Below, one piece after another: positions 5,312-8,707 of a stretch of 8,707 nt of DNA. This DNA comes from Armatimonadota bacterium (GTDB lineage: Bacteria; Armatimonadota; Zipacnadia; Zipacnadales; VGFC01): positions 1 to 8,707 of the forward strand of contig VGFB01000110.1 in the NCBI GenBank assembly GCA_016869015.1. Direction: 5' to 3'. Each line of letters begins with the position of its first letter. Positions within the stretch are counted from its first letter, which is position 1. Made by a program: the position numbers and the translations under genes. Below the pieces are notes generated by a model. That model saw nothing but the letters and a program-made list of their open reading frames with translations. It was not told where the DNA came from and made no database searches.

Positions 5312-6421
5312 TCAGATCGCCGCCGCGGAGGGCTCCACGTAGCCGAGGTACTTCAGCGCGTAGGACTGGAAGTAGACCGGAACGGGCAGCACCCAGCAGG
5401 TCACCCAGTACGCGAGCGCCATCAGCAGCACGACCCCGACCGGGACGATCCCGCACAGGTACCACCAGCTCCAGGAGTCGATCCCGGCCGCCACCACGAC
5501 AAAGTAGCCGATTCCGCCCAAGAGCGCGAGCGGGAGGCATGCCACCAGCAGTGCTCCCAGCGCGAGCAGCATCCCCGCGATTCCTGAGACGAACGCCGCC
5601 ACCGCCTTCATCAGGAAGTAGACCACGAACCCCCCCTTGTTGGCCGTCACGATCCCCCAGCACTGACGCCAAGCTTCCAGAACCCGTATCCGCCGCAGGT
5701 ACATCAGCGGCAACACGAAGTCGCGCGTCAACGCGCTGATCAGGCCCAGGACAAGCGCCACCACCACCAGCAAGAAGATCCCGATCAGCGCCACGCCGAC
5801 GATCCCGAGCACCGCGCCGACGCCGGTCGGGCTCCCCGAGGACCCGGTGAGCGACAGCACCATCAACGTCACCGGCAGGCCGACCAGCAGCGCCACAATC
5901 AGGAACGCCAGCGTGCCGAAGCCCAGCCGCCACCAGAAGAAGGACAACCCCTCCGCCCGGTTGCGATGCCACGACTCGCGGATACGGGTCTCGTTCGTAA
6001 TCACCGACTCCAGAAAGATGAAGCGGAAGACGCTGCTCACGTACAGCATCACCAGCGAGAAGCCGACGATCAGCAGCCCAACGGCCGCCGCTCCGGCCAG
6101 AACCTCCGCCGTATGGGCGTGGTACCCGTCCACGATCTGCGCCCACAGGGCCGCCGGGTCCGGGCCGCTACCCGAACCACTCCCTCCTCCTCCGCCCGGC
6201 CCGCCGCCGGTGCCGCCGCCTCCACCCCCACCGCCCACGACGCCGGCGAGCAAGGCGATCAGCCCCAGCTTCAGCCACTTGCGCGCCCGGAAGGGGCTGA
6301 AGAGCACCTGCTTCGTGTGCTCCCAGGCAGGCATCAAGGCATCTACCGCCGACCTCGGCGGGGCCGGCGGCACATACCCGGACAGGGGCGACAATGGTGG
6401 AGGCGGGGGCGGGCTGGACAT
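5312..6421 (-). CDS. Polytopic membrane protein, DUF7544-like, with Pro-rich N-terminus and Gly-rich loop
   Basis: 369 residues. A cytoplasmic-looking Pro-rich head (residues 4-23, with a run of six prolines) leads to an amphipathic stretch (AWEHTKQVLFSPFRARKWLK, 32-51) and a first membrane segment (about 49-62). A Gly-rich linker follows (63-86, including a run of eight glycines). Further hydrophobic segments lie at about 108-130, 168-190, 201-230, 265-312 (probably two) and 322-345. The pattern FRFIFLESV...IRESWHRNRAEGLSFFWWRL and the late LRRIRVLEAWRQCWGIV repeat resemble the internally repeated membrane proteins now grouped as DUF7544, of unknown function. The ATG at 6421 has GGGAG 7 bases upstream; a frame extension to 6562 has no family character. 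It is divergent from the beta-helix gene, with a perfect palindrome 22 bases upstream of its start. The Gly-rich linker is GC-simple sequence and prone to length variation. Confidence 0.75.
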   Translation of the reverse strand: MSSPPPPPPLSPLSGYVPPAPPRSAVDALMPAWEHTKQVLFSPFRARKWLKLGLIALLAGVVGGGGGGGGTGGGPGGGGGSGSGSGPDPAALWAQIVDGYHAHTAEVLAGAAAVGLLIVGFSLVMLYVSSVFRFIFLESVITNETRIRESWHRNRAEGLSFFWWRLGFGTLAFLIVALLVGLPVTLMVLSLTGSSGSPTGVGAVLGIVGVALIGIFLLVVVALVLGLISALTRDFVLPLMYLRRIRVLEAWRQCWGIVTANKGGFVVYFLMKAVAAFVSGIAGMLLALGALLVACLPLALLGGIGYFVVVAAGIDSWSWWYLCGIVPVGVVLLMALAYWVTCWVLPVPVYFQSYALKYLGYVEPSAAAI

Positions 6422-6443
6422 GAACTCACTCCCTGCACGCGCA

Positions 6444-6465
6444 ATGAGCGAACGCGCTCGCTCAT
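6444..6465. promoter_or_regulatory. Perfect 8-bp inverted repeat in the divergent intergenic region (candidate operator)
   Basis: ATGAGCGA (6444-6451) and TCGCTCAT (6458-6465) are exact reverse complements separated by ACGCGC. The palindrome lies in the 158-base gap between the two divergent genes, 22 bases upstream of the membrane-protein start. Its size and symmetry would suit a dimeric repressor such as a LacI or TetR family member, or a 5'-UTR hairpin. No regulator gene is seen in the window, and no -35/-10 pair could be called with confidence. Confidence 0.35.
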
Positions 6466-6566
6466 CCGGTTCATTTCGGCCTTCCGGTACGCCGCCCTGC
6501 AACAAACTGGCCGCGAAGGACTGCCGCGCCTGCGGGAGGAAGGCCAATCGGCTCCCCACCACTGCC

Positions 6567-6573
6567 AGGAGGT
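6567..6573 (+). promoter_or_regulatory. Shine-Dalgarno site for the beta-helix gene
   Basis: AGGAGGT is a perfect seven-base Shine-Dalgarno, 6 bases before the ATG at 6580. It fixes the start of a gene whose 3' end is outside the window. Confidence 0.8.
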
Positions 6574-6579
6574 CCCCCG

Positions 6580-8707
6580 ATGCGACCGTGCGTGCTGGCG
6601 GCGTGCGCGCTCTTCCTAGCGAGCCATTCGGGCTTTGCGGATATCACCCTCTACGTCTCTCCCGACGGGAACGATGCATGGTCGGGTACGCTGCCGGAGG
6701 CCAACGCGGCGAGGACGGATGGCCCGGTGCGGTCGCTGGAGGTCGCACGGGACCTCGTTCGGGCCCTGAAGGGCGGCGGCCCGCCGGCTGAGCCGATTCG
6801 CGTGTTGCTGCGGAGGGGCGTGCACAACCTGGAGGCGCCGCTCCTCCTCGAGCCTCAGGACTCGGGAAGCGAGGCCTGCCCCATCACTTACGCGGCCTAT
6901 CCCGCGGAAAGGCCGCTCATCTCGGGTGGTCTTGAGGTGAAGGGTTGGGTGAAGGGCGAGGAGGGCATCTGGAGGGCGTCGTTACCTGGCGGAGAGCGGC
7001 CGCTGCGGCAGCTGTTTGTGAACGGGCAGCGCCGGACGCTTGCGCGCAGTCCGAACACGGGCTACTTCCGCATGGCCGGGCCGAACGGCGTGGCGACCGA
7101 CCCGCGCACCGGGCAGGCGATCAACGCGGAGAAGCAGGCCTTCCGCTACCAGGCGGAGGACCTGGGAGCCGCGGGGCTGGACGGCGCGGAGGCGGTGATC
7201 CTGTTCCACTGGGAATCGGGCATGTTCCCGATCTCCGCCGCGGACCGGGAGCATGAGACGATTGTGCTGACCGGCGAGATGAAGTGGCCCTTCTGGGCCG
7301 ACCAGCGCTATTTCCTCCAGAACGCGCGCGAGGCTCTCGACGCCCCCGGCGAGTGGTACCTGGATCGCGCGACAGACACGCTGCTGTACAAGCCGCTGCC
7401 CGGGGAAGACATGGCCAAGGCGACGGTGGTCGCGCCGAGACTCACGCAACTGGTCCTGATGAACGGCGAGCCCGAGGCGGGTCTGTGGGTAGAGCACGTG
7501 CGGTTCGAGGGCCTGCGGTTCGCCTACGCCGACCACGAGCTGGAGCCGGAAGGGCACTGCGACTGGCAGGCCGCCGTAACCGTGCCGGCGGTGATTCAGG
7601 CCGTCGGCGCGCGGAAGTGCGCGGTCGAGCGCTGCACGATCGCCCATGTCGGGAACTACGCGATCTGGTTCCGCTGGGGCTGCAAGGGCAATCGGATCGT
7701 GCAGAACGAGATCACCGACATCGGCGCGGGAGGCGTCCGCATCGGCGAGGGCGGCATCGCGCCCTCGGAGGCGATGGACCCGCGCGGCAACGAGGTCTCG
7801 AACAACTTCATCCACGACATCGGGCATGTCTACCCCGGAGCCATCGGCGTGTGGGTCGGGCAGAGCAGCGAGAACCTCATCGCTCACAACGAGATCTGCG
7901 ACACGTACTACACCGCGATCTCGTGCGGATGGACGTGGGGCTACGGCCCCACCAACGCCCACGACAACCGCATCGAGTACAACCACCTGCACCACATCGG
8001 GCGCGGAATCCTCAGCGACATGGGCGCCATCTACACCCTCGGCACCTCCCCCGGCACCACCCTCAACCACAACCTCATTCACGATGTGTGGTGCTACGAG
8101 AAAGGCTACGGGGCCGGAGGCATCTACCCGGACGAGGGCAGCTCGCAGATCCTCATCGAGAACAACGTGGTGTACCACACGATCAGCGGCGGGTTCACGC
8201 TGCACTACGGCAAGGACAACACGGTCCGCAACAACATCCTCGCGTACGGGCGCGACAGCCAGGTCGTGCGCGGGCGTAACGAGACGCACACGGCGTTCAG
8301 CTTCGAGCGGAACATCGTGTACTTCGACTCCGGCCGCGCATGGTCGGCGGGCGGCGAGAACCGCAACTGGACCTCGGACAACAACTGCTTCTGGAACGCC
8401 TCGGGGGAGGACCTCGAGTTCCTGAGCGACCTCTCGCTGGAGGACTGGCGCGGCCTGGGCTTTGACGAGCACTCCCTCGTCGAGGACCCGCAGTTCGTGG
8501 ACCCCCAGAAGGGCGACTTCACGCTGAAGCCCGGCTCGCCGGTGGGCCAGATCGGCTTCGTGCCCATCGACATCAGCACGGCCGGGCTGACCGGGCCCAA
8601 GGAATGGACCGACCTCCCGAAGCGCATCAAGCGCGAGCCGGTTGACTTCGGGAAGGCGGCCGCGCCCGAGCCGCAACTGGTGAACGACGATTTCGAGAAG
8701 ACGGCCC
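6580..8707 (+). CDS. Secreted right-handed beta-helix protein, GH141-like (3' end outside window)
   Basis: The frame stays open from the ATG at 6580 to the window end (709 codons seen) with a perfect Shine-Dalgarno. Residues 1-20 are a signal peptide (MRPCVLAACALFLASHSGFA), so the protein is exported. The mature start LYVSPDGNDAWSGT and then ARDLVRALKG are the usual opening of large bacterial parallel beta-helix proteins. A beta-sandwich-like insert (about 115-275) precedes the helix coils, visible as repeated N-x-I/L-x-H/N turns (NRIVQNEITDIG, NEVSNNFIHDIG, NLIAHNEICDTY, NRIEYNHLHHIG, LNHNLIHDVW, ILIENNVVYHT, NTVRNNILAYG). LSDMGAIYTLG (Asp480) and GIYPDEGSS (Asp518, Glu519) resemble signature segments of GH141-type proteins and are candidate catalytic acids. 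GH141 members attack complex plant glycans (fucosidase or xylanase activities are known). From about residue 700 the sequence NDDFEKTA suggests the start of a second, possibly carbohydrate-binding, domain. The substrate is not readable; the GH141 assignment is moderate, the beta-helix strong. Confidence 0.85.
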   Translation, partial: MRPCVLAACALFLASHSGFADITLYVSPDGNDAWSGTLPEANAARTDGPVRSLEVARDLVRALKGGGPPAEPIRVLLRRGVHNLEAPLLLEPQDSGSEACPITYAAYPAERPLISGGLEVKGWVKGEEGIWRASLPGGERPLRQLFVNGQRRTLARSPNTGYFRMAGPNGVATDPRTGQAINAEKQAFRYQAEDLGAAGLDGAEAVILFHWESGMFPISAADREHETIVLTGEMKWPFWADQRYFLQNAREALDAPGEWYLDRATDTLLYKPLPGEDMAKATVVAPRLTQLVLMNGEPEAGLWVEHVRFEGLRFAYADHELEPEGHCDWQAAVTVPAVIQAVGARKCAVERCTIAHVGNYAIWFRWGCKGNRIVQNEITDIGAGGVRIGEGGIAPSEAMDPRGNEVSNNFIHDIGHVYPGAIGVWVGQSSENLIAHNEICDTYYTAISCGWTWGYGPTNAHDNRIEYNHLHHIGRGILSDMGAIYTLGTSPGTTLNHNLIHDVWCYEKGYGAGGIYPDEGSSQILIENNVVYHTISGGFTLHYGKDNTVRNNILAYGRDSQVVRGRNETHTAFSFERNIVYFDSGRAWSAGGENRNWTSDNNCFWNASGEDLEFLSDLSLEDWRGLGFDEHSLVEDPQFVDPQKGDFTLKPGSPVGQIGFVPIDISTAGLTGPKEWTDLPKRIKREPVDFGKAAAPEPQLVNDDFEKTA

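Noticed and set aside
5229..6146. A 305-codon minus-strand frame across the membrane-protein gene
   Set aside because: It overlaps the membrane-protein frame over most of its length and has Gly/Arg-rich composition without hydrophobic segments or motifs.
6478..6545. Inverted repeat GGCCTTCC/GGAAGGCC in the divergent intergenic region
   Set aside because: The arms are 52 bases apart and pairing does not extend beyond 8 bases, which is expected by chance in GC-rich DNA.
6982..8676. Long open frame on the minus strand opposite the beta-helix gene
   Set aside because: It is a codon-bias shadow of the well-supported beta-helix frame, rich in Val/Ala/Arg with no domain pattern.

Overview
The window is a GC-rich (roughly two-thirds G+C by eye), gene-dense bacterial segment. 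The mix of genes (exported LolA-like, C39-like and DUF1573 proteins, a large secreted beta-helix glycosidase-like protein, a DUF7544-type membrane protein, and NagA) is what I would expect from an environmental planctomycete, armatimonad or related uncultivated lineage. No rRNA, tRNA or phylogenetic marker is present, so this placement is inference.

Layout. Plus strand: the 3' part of a LolA-like exported protein (2-643), then an exported two-part protein (700-2073) with a C39-peptidase-like domain followed by DUF1573/Ig-like domains. Minus strand, all in one direction: a membrane protein with a Pro-rich tail and Gly-rich loop (6421-5312), a possible 19-residue ORF, a DUF2281-type antitoxin and VapC PIN toxin overlapping by one base (5160-4553), N-acetylglucosamine-6-phosphate deacetylase nagA (4487-3300) and a cytoplasmic alpha/beta hydrolase (3237-2158). 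Plus strand again, after a 158-base divergent intergenic region: a secreted right-handed beta-helix protein (6580 to the window end) resembling GH141-type proteins, cut off by the window end.

The main discovery candidate is the 700-2073 gene. Its frame is interrupted by a single in-frame TGA (1291-1293), exactly where the conserved Cys-Gly-Cys segment of DUF1573 is expected, giving a Cys-Pro-Gly-UGA motif. The frame resumes without a shift and completes the DUF1573 domain plus two more Ig-like domains. Starting 3 bases after the TGA is a two-part hairpin (1297-1301/1329-1333 and a perfect 7-bp stem 1308-1314/1320-1326) with apical loop GGUCA, which looks like a bacterial SECIS element. I read the gene as a candidate exported selenoprotein with a CxxU redox motif in a DUF1573 domain. 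The alternatives are a nonsense mutation or a sequencing error.

How the genes may fit together: NagA, the alpha/beta hydrolase and the secreted beta-helix protein suggest capture and breakdown of amino-sugar or esterified/complex polysaccharides. The LolA-like protein and the C39-like/DUF1573 protein appear to form a separate envelope unit. Non-coding structure includes a tandem CTTCGTG repeat between nagA and the hydrolase gene, a REP-like palindrome inside nagA, and a perfect palindrome in the divergent intergenic region.
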